DNA of 64,000 nt, taken from assembly GCA_027924585.1 (NCBI GenBank), contig BSBM01000592.1, positions 5,810,001-5,874,000 on the forward strand, in the 5' to 3' direction. Positions within the stretch are counted from its first letter, which is position 1; the number at the start of each line of letters is the position of its first letter. Of the stretch, positions 11,318-22,727 are shown in pieces. The stretch is from Larix kaempferi. Taxonomy: Eukaryota; Streptophyta; Pinopsida; Pinales; Pinaceae. The notes below the pieces were generated by a model. It ran no database searches. It was not told where the DNA came from and worked only from the letters and a program-made list of their open reading frames with translations. A program made the position numbers and the translations under genes.

Positions 11318-11700
11318 ACAGGCCGATCTATCTCAGAAAACGTTTTCAGAGTCCGAAGGTCAAACAGTGACACGTGGCACGCCGTACAAGTTCGCTCTCC
11401 TGTATTATCCCATAAACAGGTCACATTGCGACACTTGGCATATCTCTCTCTCAGAGAATCCAATTGAGGTCCGACCTGTCAGGATGGAAAGATAACAGGC
11501 CGAGCTATCTCAGAAAACGTTTTCAAAGGCCGAAGGTCAAACAGTGACACGTGGCACGCCGTACAAGTTCGCTCTCCTGTATTTTCCCAAAACAGGTCAC
11601 GTTGCGACATTTGGCATAACTCTCTCTCAGAACATCTAATTGAGGTCAGACCTGTCAGGATGGAAAGCTAACAGGTCAGGCTATCTCAGGAAACTTTTTC
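11318..11700 (+). repeat. Tandem duplication in Copia-III leader, period ~177 bp
   Basis: Units start at ACAGGCCG (11318), ACAGGCCG (11495) and ACAGGTCAG (11671). Each full unit carries CTATCTCAGAAAACG, GTGACACGTGGCACGCC and GAGGTC.GACCTGTCAGG. There are two full copies and the start of a third. It lies in the untranslated leader and contains a repeated ACACGTGGC G-box-like motif. Confidence 0.8.
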
Positions 11701-11814
11701 AGACCCTGTGGATCAAAAATTTTGGAGTTACACCAGAAACAATCAGGTACATATTTCTGTCAAAACAGAATTATTTTTTGGTACCTTCATTCATGGCTTC
11801 CGGAATTTAGGGCT

Positions 11815-12110
11815 TTGGAGAAAGTTGGAATTTTTGTAATCAGAGACCACGGCTGGATGCTACTCATCAAAATAGAAATTTAGAGACCAAGATCAGAATT
11901 TTTGGTTGGGCAGAAGGCCGGGCTTGATTAGACCCTAGTTCGGGACTTTGATCAGAAAAGTGGAAAATTAGGGCTTCTGTAAAAATGGGAATTTTTGAAA
12001 TCTGTGACCACGGCTGGAAGCTCCTCAGAAAAATAGAAGCTTCTAGCTTTGGATCAAACCTTTTGATTGGTCAGAAGAGTGGTCTTCATCAAACCCCAGT
12101 TCAGGGTCAC
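11815..12110 (+). repeat. Second leader repeat in Copia-III, period ~161 bp
   Basis: Two diverged units share GGAATTTTTG, GACCACGGCTGGA and AAATAGAA. They begin near 11828 and 11989. No coding capacity is seen. Confidence 0.6.
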
Positions 12111-12313
12111 ACCCAGTGAATCCAGAAGTTTCAAAGGCAAAATTGAGAAGTGAAACTTTTGTAGTTTTCAAATTCTGAATATACCAGTTTGATCAGTTCA
12201 TCAAGGCGCATATTCATATCCTTTCGGAAGTTTGAAATTCAAAGTTTGAATTTTTGGGGTTTCTCTGACAAACCCATATCCAGCTCCAGGTCCAGTTCTT
12301 GCAAATCAAGTGG

Positions 12314-12460
12314 ATTGGGTTAATCCTAGAAGAAGATGGATTGGTCACCTGCATAAGTGAAGAAGTTCCTGTTTCAGAGGGAGATGAGGCTAAGGCCTTA
12401 TATAAGAAGATTACAAGCGATCTCGACAGGTATGACTCATCGAGGTATGTTTCGATATTT
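12314..12460 (+). pseudogene. Copia-III gag N-terminal fragment
   Basis: In one frame from about 12314 the sequence reads as a typical copia Gag N-terminal piece, with ILEEDGLVTCI followed by EGDEAKALYKKI. It is open for about 45 codons and ends where GGTATGT-type sequence begins. The rest of gag, protease and integrase are absent. What remains is too short to work. Confidence 0.6.
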
Positions 12461-13967
12461 TTCCATGATTAAGTTTATGGTATGTTTGTCTTCATGTTAT
12501 TACGGTTAGTACAATTTTGATTTTTGATTTGTCGTATCACCTTAACAAAATTATGAATGCATAATAGAAGATATTCATTGGTTAGGGTGTTGACACTTAT
12601 GATTGTACTAATGCATTATGATGTTGTATGAGGTTTATGTTGTCTACTAACATGAAAGGTACACCAAGAAAGACAAATCATGTTCTGGTCCAAGAACATA
12701 TGGTCATGATAACATGAGGACAAAGATTCATCCATTGTCATGGATCTCATAGAAGATCCATTTACGAGGTATGTATAACTTGGTTTTGTAATGGATAACA
12801 TATGAGACATGCAGGTTACTAGCACAAGTCACTGAAGAGAAACAAAAGACATTATGCGGGTATGTTAGACATAAACTAGCTAGCATGCTAATCCAGGTAT
12901 GTTTTTCCTATATCAAGCTAGAATCCTACCTTGGGTTAGGATTTTATACTATTGTTGATAATGATTATTCATGAAGTCATAGGTTTGAATAATCATGGTT
13001 GTATGCATATTATGTTTCTTACCATAATTGATGATATGACTAACCAGAAGAATCATGATGGTATAGGTTTGAATAATCACAGGTTTTATGCATTTTATAT
13101 CTCTTATCTTGATTGATGATTCAACTAACCTGAAGAGTCATAGGCTTGAGTAATTACAGGTTTAGACATGTTATGACTAACCATAAGAATCCTTGAATGC
13201 TAATGCTTATTATTTCTGTTTGAAATGATCATGACTATACATGCTTGAGATTATTGTGTTTTAATAGTATATTAATGAATGTATGATTTTATATGAGATC
13301 ACAAGGATAACACAATCATGATACTAATAAGCATGCATAGGAACCAAGGATGAATATGAGTTCAAGAACAGGTAATCCAGGAAGCAAAGATCAAGAGGGA
13401 GCACACTCCAATTGTTCCTGCAAAGAAAGCAAAGGAGCACACTTCAGTAGCTTCTGCAAGGAGCATATATTCAGAGGGAGTTGAACATCTTTCTACAAAG
13501 GTGTAGAAGAAGCTACTTCAGATTATGACTCCAGTATCTCCCGCAAAGAAGCAAAGACTCAGAGGGAGTCCACCCAATGAACAAACAAAGATAAGTATTT
13601 TAATTATCATTTCTTACATATGTGTTTGTTTAATTAAAATTGTTCAATGATGTATATGCTCATGTTCCTAGACTTAGGATATGTATTGTGCATATTAGAA
13701 TAGTTGCATTAATGAACAGTATACTACTAATATACATGGGTAAGTGGCCTATGGCACTGTACAACATTCCATTGCTACTTATCTAGAATGAAACCTCTTT
13801 GCTGACATGTTGGGAGTTGTGCACACTCTTAAGAATGTTTTGGTAGAGATTGGAAGGCATCTAGAAAGTTACGGAATATGGATAAATGTTGTATTGAAGC
13901 ATTGGCTAAGATAATTGCATGACTGTATGACATATTTATTTAAGTGTAAGAATTTGTTCTGAAAACT
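12461..13967 (+). other. Non-coding internal segment of Copia-III with splice-like junctions
   Basis: This 1.5 kb has no protein signal. It has several GGTATGT sites (near 12448, 12768, 12868, 12896) and CAG/TAG sites after AT-rich runs (near 12812 and 14008), which look like alternating intron and short exon segments. The stretch 13376-13600 repeats AAGCAAAGA and AGAGGGAG motifs. It could be captured intron-containing sequence or degenerate filler. Confidence 0.35.
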
Positions 13968-15328
13968 ATGAAATGTTTTCTAATCATGCAATTTAACTTG
14001 TTGTGTAGGAAAGATCGTATGCCATCTCCTACAAAAGAAGAACTACAACATTTGTTCAGCAACAAATTATCTATTGAAGATATTGAAGTTCCCAGGATCT
14101 GGGATGAAGAAATAGAATGCCATGATCCGTCGATCATGAAGAATGATGTTTGGGATGTAATCCCAAGACATGAAGGGAAGTTTGCTATGACTTCCAAATG
14201 GAACTATCAGATCAAGCATGTTGCAGATGGCAGCATAGAGAAATATAAAAGTGATGAAATAGAAAATACACCAGATGGATTCAAGACAGCTTCCTTGAAT
14301 GGTGTAGTTGAAGAAGAAGTGTATGTGGAGCAGCCACTTGGTTCTGAGACACATGATAGGAAATCATATATGTGCAGAACTTGGTATGGTGAAGATAGAT
14401 TGATTGCCGACACGCAGCGGAAGCTTACTACCGAGTTCGAGACGAAGAACTTGGGGATGATGCACTATTTGTTTTTGGCATGGAGGTGTGGCAGAGTGCA
14501 GAAGGAATCTTTCTTGGACAAGGGAAGTATGCAGTAGAGATCCTGAAGAGGTTCGGGATGATGGACTACAAGGCTATGGCCACACCTATGGCATCGAACC
14601 TGAAGCGCCTGTGTGATGCTTCATCTGATCCGATTGATATCACTATGTATCGTCAGATGATTGGGTCCTTGATGTACCTGACGAACACGAGACCAGATAT
14701 TTGCTTTGCTGTGAACACATTGAGCCAGTTCCTGACGGATCCGAGGAGTGTTCACTTGGTTGCTGTAAAGCATATTCTGAGGTACCTGAAGGGTACAGTG
14801 GATTATGGGCTCAGGTATGAGGCGAATCAAAAGTTTAACCTGCAGGGTTATGTTGATTCAGATTGGGCTGGCAGTGCTGCAGATAGGAAGAGCACATCTG
14901 GGTGCTGCTTCAGTATGGGATCAGGTGTGATCTCTTGGTTTAGCAGGAAGCAGTCCTGCGTAGCACTGAGTACAGCTGAGGCAGAATATGTTGCAGCCTG
15001 CTCAGCTAGTTGCGAGGCAGTATGGCTACGGAAGCTACTGTCTGAGTTATTTGATCTCCCGTTGGAGGCTACTGGTATCTTCTGTGATAACCAGAGTTGT
15101 GTGAAGCTGTCTGAGAACCCAGTGTTTCATGACAGGTCGAAACACATAGAGATCAAATATCACTATATCAGGGATATGGTGCAGAGAGGAGCTGTGAAGC
15201 TTCTGTATGTTGCGACGGACGAGCAGATTGAAGATGTGCTGACGAAGCCACTAGCCAGAGTGAAGTTCGAGTACTTCAGAGAGAGGATTGGCGTTCTTCA
15301 GATCGAGGACACTTCGAGGAAGAAGTGA
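13968..15328 (+). pseudogene. Copia-III RT remnant and RNase H
   Basis: The first part (13968-14537) keeps the RT start (IMKNDVWDV, then SKWNYQIKH) and GVVEEEVYVEQP, but the central block with the YVDD active site is deleted and fingers and palm are collapsed. A frameshift near 14480 leads into a clean 282-codon frame (14480-15328). This covers the RT thumb and RNase H: SLMYLTNTRPDI, then DSDWAG, AEAEY and CDNQS, the three acidic active-site regions, then a C-terminal VLTKPLAR. It reads as a sound RNase H, but without polymerase or integrase the element cannot copy itself. Confidence 0.9.
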
Positions 15329-15439
15329 TGGACACATTTGCTGAAGCCATTCCAAGCATGTTGGAAGGAGGATCCTTCACATGGCTGTGGATGTAAGCGT
15401 TGGATGATGAGCATCAGGATGATGTTCTGGTTTCTGCTT

Positions 15440-16080
15440 GGATATGATTAGTGGGATCATTTTTATGTATGTATGTACGCATCATGTGGATGCTGGATAT
15501 GATCAGTTGGATCATTTTATGTATGTATGTATGCATCATGTTGGATGCTTGGACCATGTATCTGTATATGTATCAGGTGGATACATTGTATGATCAGGTG
15601 GATCATGTATGGTGATATGTATCATATTTGTATCAGGTGGATACATTGATGATCAGGAGGATCATGTATGATGATATGTATCAGGTAGATACCTGGTATG
15701 AATCAGGTAGATGCATTGATGATCAGGATGATCATAGATGACGAGCTTCAGGATGTTGCTCCAGATGGTATGCATCAGGTAGATTCATTGATGATCAGGA
15801 GAATCATGTATGATGATATGTATCATGTATTTGTATCAGGTGGATACATTGATGATCAGGAGGATCATGTATGATGATATGTATCAGGTAGATACTTGGT
15901 ATGCATCAGGTAGATGCATTGATGATCAGGTGGATCATGCAGCAGGATGTTGCAGTGATGATTAGGATGATCATAGATGACGAGCTTCAGGATGTTGCTC
16001 CAGATGACATGCAGCAGGACGTTGCAGTGATGATGATCAGGATGATCATGGATACATCAGGATGATGTATGGTGAGTATC
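15440..16080 (+). repeat. Irregular ATCAGGTGGAT repeat tract in Copia-III 3' UTR
   Basis: About 640 bp are built from variants of ATCAGGTGGATACATTGATG and GATCATGTATGATGATATG. Larger blocks recur: a TCATAGATGACGAGCTTCAG block at about 15732 and 15971, and a TATCAGGTGGATAC block at 15631 and 15834. It is non-coding and lies between RNase H and the next minisatellite. Confidence 0.8.
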
Positions 16081-16122
16081 AAGTTGATACTCTGTGGCCG
16101 TGGATCAGGTTGTGCAGATGAG

Positions 16123-16794
16123 CATGTAATTCGGTGCCCTGGGAGATTTGCAGATGGTCTTTCGAGGTTTTGCCTATGGCATGTAATTCGGTGCCCTGGG
16201 ACATCTGGCAAATGCTCTTTCGAGGTTTTGCTCTGGGAGGACATGTAATTCGGTGCCCTGGGAGATCTGCAGATAGTCTTTCGAGGTTTTGCCTATGGCA
16301 TGTAATTCGGTTCCCTGGGATATCTGGCAGATGCTCTTTCGAGGTTTTGTCCTATGGCATGTAATTCGGTGCCCTAGGAGATCTGCAGATAGTCTTTCGA
16401 GGTTTTGCCTATGGCATGTAATTCGGTTCCCTGGGATATCTGGCAGATGCTCTTTCGAGGTTTTGTCCTATGGCATGTAATTCGGTGCCCTGGGAGATCT
16501 GCAGATAGTCTTTCGAGGTTTTGCCTATGGCATGTAATTCGGTTCCCTGGGATATCTGGCAGATGCTCTTGCGAGGTTTTGCCATGACCACATGTAATTC
16601 GGTGCCCTGGGAGATCTGCAGATAGTCTTTCGAGGTTTTGCCTATGGCATGTAATTCGGTTCCCTGGGATATCTGGCAGATGCTCTTGCGAGGTTTTGTG
16701 GTGAGGTCACATGTAATTCGGTGCCCTGGGAGATCCTATAGGTAGAGCTGTGTGCTCGTAACAGCCTGGGATGCTCTTTCGAGGTTTTGTGACG
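16123..16794 (+). repeat. 57-62 bp minisatellite with dimeric order, Copia-III 3' UTR
   Basis: Eleven units begin with CATGTAATTCGG at 16123, 16180, 16242, 16299, 16358, 16415, 16474, 16531, 16591, 16648 and 16710. Odd and even units differ: one type carries GTGCCCTGGGAGATCTGCAG and the other TTCCCTGGGATATCTGGCAG. The array is therefore a roughly 116 bp higher-order dimer. All units share TTTCGAGGTTTTG or a close variant. Open frames across it on both strands are by-products of the repeat. Confidence 0.9.
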
Positions 16795-17040
16795 CACGTA
16801 AAAGTCCTGAGGATTCCACAGTATGGCCAGTGATGATGAAGACCTGCAGGTGGTGGGCCTACATCCAGTATGAAAAAGGACTGGCTCTGTAGAACTTCCT
16901 ATGACGAGTAGATTCAGAGATTGATTGAGATAGCAGCAGCAGTGACGATGATGATGACTCGATGACGATTATCCAGTGACGATGATCCAGAGAAGATGAC
17001 TTGTGCTAGAAGAACTGTGCTGAGAAATACCTTCCTAGTT
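16795..17040 (+). mobile_element. Copia-III tail between minisatellite and 3' LTR
   Basis: This holds no ORF. Its right part is rich in GATGATGA / GACGATGAT units, like the left-edge element tail at 1-314. It leads into the purine tract. Confidence 0.5.
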
Positions 17041-17049
17041 AAGAGGGAG
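17041..17049 (+). promoter_or_regulatory. Polypurine tract of Copia-III
   Basis: AAGAGGGAG directly precedes the 3' LTR. It is intact, as expected for a recently mobile element. Confidence 0.8.
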
Positions 17050-17698
17050 TGTTGATGTATATGTAACTTCGGAATGTATTTCACATATATGTATATTGTA
17101 TTACTATAGAGATGGTATTATTCCTCTATAAGGAAGTGTCGTCATTTATATTGTAAGTGTCGTAACTTATACTTGATGGGTTATTAGACCACCTTGTTTG
17201 GGGTCGGCCCTGTATAAGTCATGTGGGTCAAAGGGTTATTAGACCACCCTATTGGGGGTCGGCCATGTGGGTCAAAGGGTTATTAGACCACCCTATTGGG
17301 GGTCGGCCCACTCAGCATTATGTTATGTGGTTAAGTTAGAGCCGACATGAGTTAGGTAAAAAGGCAAGTCAAGTCAAGTATAAATAGAGTGCGGGAGGCA
17401 CTCTATTTGTTCACTCACTTCTCACACATGCTCTCAAGGAGGAGAGGCGCACTTATGGAGGAGGAGGATTGCTGCTAGGTTATGGCTATCTCTATTGGTT
17501 GGTTGTATCATTGCTCTATCTATCTCTGAGGAAGTTATTGGGGTTTTTCACCTTTATGGTTTTCACCAAGTAAATCTTTGTGTCTCTTGTGTGCTTGCAT
17601 TATTGTCTCCATGATTGATATGCTGTAGATATGCTGTACATGTTGTTCTCTCAGTTAAGATCCTAGATCAGATTGAAGTAAATTCAGAAAATTTAACA
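17050..17698 (+). repeat. 3' LTR of Copia-III
   Basis: This 649 bp LTR has the same length and, by eye, the same sequence as 10317-10965, including the triple U3 repeat and TATA box (17379-17387). The TSD CTCTA follows at 17699-17703. Confidence 0.95.
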
Positions 17699-17703
17699 CT
17701 CTA

Positions 17704-19266
17704 TGTACCTGGTATGAAAAGAAATCTTGTCTCCATCTCAGCATTGGAGGACAAGGGATATAAAGTAGCTTTCTTAGAAGGGAAAGACCTTGCTTGGCAC
17801 AAGAACTCAAGCATGAGCACAACCAAAGTTATTGGCATAATAGAAGAGAGCTTGTATAGACTAAACACTTCTCCAGTCCAAGCCCTAATACATGATGCTG
17901 CAAGTATGGGTGAGTTATGGCATAGAAGGTTAGCTCATCTGAACTATTGAGCTCTCCCAATTCTGAAGAATATTGTAACAGGTTTGTCAGGGCTCCAAGT
18001 AGACCATGATGGAACTTGTAGATGATGTGCACTTGGCAAGAATGCCAAGAAGTCCTTTCTAGATAGCGAGAGTAGATCCAAAGGGATTTTGGATCTAGTA
18101 CACTATGGCTTGTGCGGGCCAATGACAGTTGTGTCATTAGGTGGTTATCATTACTATATCACCTTTATTGATGATTACTCACGAAAGACTTGGATATACT
18201 TTCTCAAGTCAAAAGAATCTGAGGAAGTACTCAGCAAGTTCAAAGAGTTTAAAGCACAAGTTGAGAATCTGTTAGGAAAGAGGATCGAGATTTTGAGATC
18301 TGATAAAGGTGGAGAATACACCTCTACAGAATTCAATGATTTCTGCAAGGAAGCAAGAATTAAGAGCGAGCTCATAGTTCCCTACAAACCTCAACAAAAT
18401 GGGGTTGCAGAAAGAAAAAAATGTATAATTGTGGAGGCAGCCAAAGCTATGATACATGACCAGAGTCTTCAAATGTTCTTGTGGGCAGAAGCATCCAGAA
18501 CCGTTGTATATGTACAGAATAGATGTCCACATAAGATATTGAAGAACATAACTCCAGAAGAAGCATTCATAGGTGTGAAACCAGAAGTGGGCCATCTCCG
18601 GATCTTTGGTTGTCCAGTCTACATACATCTTCCCAAAGAGAAAAGATCAAAGTTAGAACCTTCACGCAAGAAGGGAACCTTTGTGGGATATAGTGAATCT
18701 TCAAAGGCTTACAGAATTTACATTCCAGGATCCAGACCGATTGAATTCAGTAGGGATGTGACCTTTGAAAAAGAAATGGCTGCCAGGAAAGGCAGAGGAT
18801 CAAATATGGAGATCGATGATGAAGAAATGCTAGAACCTAAGGAGATGAGATCATCTTGCCCTCCAGTTCAAAGGGAGACAACAGAAAAGGATGAACCTAT
18901 TGATCCCATAGATCCAGTTGATATCCCCAGAGATGTTGCAGGTCGGAAAAGACCTAGATGGGCACAATAGACACTACAAGATGCAGAGGGGCATGAAGCT
19001 CCACATGGCGCTTTCAGAGAAAGCAAAAGACCTCAAAGGTTCTCTAGCTATGTGGCACTATTGAGCAACATTATTGATTCAGAACCCACCACTTATGAAG
19101 AAGCATCCAAACATCAAGTTTGGAAGGATGCCTTGATGGAAGAATATCAATCCATCATGAAGAATGACGTGTGGGAAGTTGTGTCGAGACCTGAGGAGAA
19201 GTCAGTAGTGACTTCTAAATGGCTATACAAGATCAAGCATGGAGCAGATGGCAAAGTTGAGAAATA
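17704..19266 (+). pseudogene. Copia-II integrase and RT start
   Basis: The frame resumes after Copia-III with VPGMKRNLVSISALEDKGY. It continues through the zinc-binding pre-integrase (LWHRRLAHLNY), the integrase core and the linker to RT (KNDVWEVVSRP). Stops occur at 17948 (TGA for Arg), near 18024 (TGA for Gly) and 18968. The core keeps its second Asp (LRSDKGGEY) and Glu (QQNGVAERK), but the first catalytic Asp is gone: the usual HSDLCGP reads HYGLCGP. The longest open run, 18089-18970, spans the core and C-terminal domain. The frame is cut at 19266 by solo LTR A. Confidence 0.9.
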
Positions 19267-22200
19267 TGTTATCACATCTATGTTAGCTGGAGCTACCATA
19301 CTGCAGACTGTGCGGTCGAGGACCGCACAGTACTTTTTTCCAGATCAGAGATCCGATGCCTTCAAAGGAGGCATACAGTTTTGTTAAGATTTCCCTGAGC
19401 AGATGTATCAAAGGGGATAGTTGGTTGTACAGTGGTATAGACATGTTACTTAGCATTTACCACAAGGTCACCCTTCCATGCCAGGCTTTGATATGAGCCC
19501 ATTGAGACAGTTGCCTAGTCTTGTTTTGATTGAGACTATCACAAAGTATTGTTGGTTTACTATTTGTGCCCAGATTCAGCAGAGATCTAGTTCAGAGACA
19601 GCCTCAACAGCAGGTATATGGTGCGGCAGGTATTGCATTTTATATATATTGCTCATGATTGTTGCTTAGACTTGTTTATACATGATAGTACACTAACTCT
19701 ACATATGATGGTTGATTTGGTGATCTAGTTTTTATGATATGTGATTGGGCCTTTGGTGATGTCAGTCCACCCCTTCCTAGTAGGCTCCTGTTATATGCAC
19801 ACCGGGTTACACCCCTATCCCTGGTATGGACTTGATCATTTAGTCCCCCTAGGCAGCTGACTTCGGATCCACCTTCACCTTCTCTATCCATCCAACTCAT
19901 ACATGACATTCTTTCCCGACTTGGATTCCGATTTGTGACTTTGAGGATCCCTTTCCCCACTGATCTCTGAGTATGCCATGATTCCCTGTCTATTGTGCCT
20001 CGGCTCTTTAGTGTGTGAGATGCACTCTCAAACCTGGGATTTGCTCCTGTCAATTGCCCCCGATGTTGCAATGCAGTTAGGATTGTGTAGCCTCACCGGG
20101 TGTTCCCCATTGGTCACTGAAGCATGTATTGCTCACCCCCATTACTTTGCAGTATGAGCACCATGATTATATCTATTGAGATATGTATGTAGCCCAAAAG
20201 GGCCTTGATGTAAATTGAAGAAATGAAGAAATGTAAAGCAAGCCAAAAAGGCTTTTTGTAAATGTAAATCTAGCCAAAAAAAGGGCTAAGTATGAAACTC
20301 ATTGTAAAATCCATGCAATGTGTTTGTAAACACACATGGACACAAGTCAACCATACATGTCAGCATTTGTAGTGGTTATTCCTCACCTAGTCCTGCAGGG
20401 CAAGGAGGTGAGAGGGAGCAAGGGACAAGCTCAAAATCGTCCCCTAGAGTCTCAAGTTACGGTTTTTGTCGGACACCCAGTTTGGCGGCTCTAGAAAAGA
20501 ACCTCACAGAGTCTTTGGGCACAAATGTGAGTTGTGAGATTCTTATTAGATGGCCAGTGGCGATTTCCCTGTACTATACCCATTTGTGAGGCACCGCCCT
20601 TCCCCGTGTTTTGTCATGGTATGCTTATCTCAGTGTACCCTACTTTCCCGAGTTATCCGAAAGATCACATGATCCTCATCCTTGTCATCCCTTATCCTTC
20701 GCCATGTATTCCACATCACCCAATGTCAGCTAGGTGGTCAAGTCTATAGGTTGTGCATAGCAGTTGAGTCGTTTGGATGTGGTGGGCCCACCTCACCTGG
20801 GGCCTTGTATTTTCTGAGATTTAATGCAGTTTTCAATCACCATATTATTATTATGATGTTTAGTAATGTACTAACTTGTATAAGGAAGCCTTTCGCTTCA
20901 TGATTGCATACAGGTATTCAGCTAGCACCATTGTTGACCAGATTGGACTTGGTCAATCTAGGTTGACCAGGCCAAAAATGGGCCCGAAAAAATGTTGCGA
21001 CTGGAATTTCGATTTTGGTCAATTATTATCTACAAGGGACCCATATGAGCCTCCAAGTTACAGAATGCAAAAAGATCGAGGCGTTTGTAAGATGTTTAAT
21101 TATTACTGGTCATTAATGACCTGTTTTAATTAAAAATCATGGATTTTGGGCAAATAATGCCTAAGTGATGGATCGGGGTCGTTCGAGTGGTCATTTCTAC
21201 TATTTTTGGAGTCCACGACCACATTGCAGCAGACGGTTCGGCAATCCGGGCACTTTAGATGGGTCAAAAGCCCAAATTACATCTTCAGTAGTATAAACCA
21301 GCAATAAAATACATGGAAAATCAAAATTTGACAAAGGCAACTATAGCAAAGGGCAAAAATCAATGATTGGCTAATACAAGGGTGTTTTCTAAGGTAATAT
21401 GGTAATGTTTGGACATTGTATTTTTGGTTGTGGGGCCCTCTCTTGCCCAGCTCACCATGAGGGGCGAATTTTCCCATGGGGGCGTTTTTCCACTTAGCAA
21501 AAAAATCATATTTTTGATGTTTTTATGTATTGAGATCATAGTGTAGTGGTATGGGGGAATAAAACAACCCATAGGCACCCCCCAACCACATTTTATATGT
21601 GTTTTATGGGCCCCACAAGTTGGCCCCATCTCCACTTGGGCGTTTTTTAGGGTAATTCGCCCCCCCTCTAGAGATCGTCCCCACCATCGATTTGGGTTGA
21701 GAGAGAGTTAATCTCAGCCCTTAGTTTTGGGGTGAATTAGGTTTTGAGAGTGGTCTTTCTCTATAAGAGAAGACACTCACCTCATTTGTACTTCTTCTTG
21801 GCATTCTAGAGACTTGACATTGAGATATTGAGAGACATTTTTACTGAGTTACTTGTGATTTTGGAGTGGGATTCTTCTTTTGTTGATTGAGATCATATTT
21901 TTGATGCATTGCTGAGTTATTTGTGGTGTCCCCATCTCTCCTTGAGCATTTCGATTTGCTGGTGAAGCTGGCCACTGGAGGAAAATGCAGCACTTGAGCC
22001 AGCAGCTCCTTGCTAGCGTTTCTCTTCGGGATTTGAACAGGGAATTGAATTTGCTTTGTTGCTATTTGCTTTACTCATTATTTGTCATTTCATTTGCTGG
22101 TTTATTATTGTTATTTGCCATAGAAACTGACTTCATCTTCTCTTTGGCAGGTACAAGAAAAACGCACTAGCTCACTGACTACTCCAAAAACGCAAAGGGA

Positions 22201-22727
22201 AAACACACTTCAGCTCAACACTTGATCTTCAGGGTTTGTCTTCAGCACGGGGACATCTTCATCTACATTATCCAGGTACGGGATTTCTGCTTGTTTCTCA
22301 TAATCTCTCTTTCACTGTTGATGCTAAGCTGCAAACAATGAATAAAACCCCTAAAAATTAATAACTTAACTTCCCACCGTTAGAACATCTTTATATTGCA
22401 AACTCGCTTGTTATTTGAGCCTAATAGCCTATATCTTAAGTTTGAAACATCTCCGACTCCATTAACCCACACTTTAGGCACTGGTCTACCTGGAAAAAAC
22501 ACGCCACCTAGGGCGTTTTTCTCTCTTGCTGGTTTGGGTCACTTTGGGGTTCTGGGTACTCTTGATTTTGTTTTATCTCGCCATTTTATTACTAAAAATC
22601 AAGTTGCCATTTGCTAGAAGTCATTTTAATCACATTTTACTCACTGCCCTAGGTCCATTTCTGCACTACTTAACTCTCTTTCCTGGGCAGATAGTCTATC
22701 TTTCAACTTCTAGCTTAAGGATTGTCC

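Larger units (their letters stand above)
10317..17698 (+). mobile_element. Copia-III: young, non-autonomous copia element (family 2)
   Basis: The element is 7,382 bp with a perfect 5 bp TSD, CTCTA (10312-10316 and 17699-17703). Both LTRs are 649 bp and I find no difference between them by eye, so insertion was very recent. PBS and purine tract are intact. The internal 6.1 kb keeps only a short gag piece, a shattered RT and an open RNase H. Protease, integrase and the RT active-site block are missing. It also carries leader duplications and two minisatellites. It splits the Copia-II pol frame exactly. Confidence 0.95.

Noticed and set aside
16134-16591. Several overlapping ORFs of 60-76 codons on both strands
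   Set aside because: They are created by the 57-62 bp minisatellite. The peptides repeat with the array and have no independent signal.
15440-16794. CRISPR array
   Set aside because: The repeats are adjacent and imperfect with no unique spacers, and the context is a plant retrotransposon.
19676-20071. 131-codon minus-strand ORF in LTR A
   Set aside because: No motif, no conservation in B, C or D, and it lies in LTR U3.
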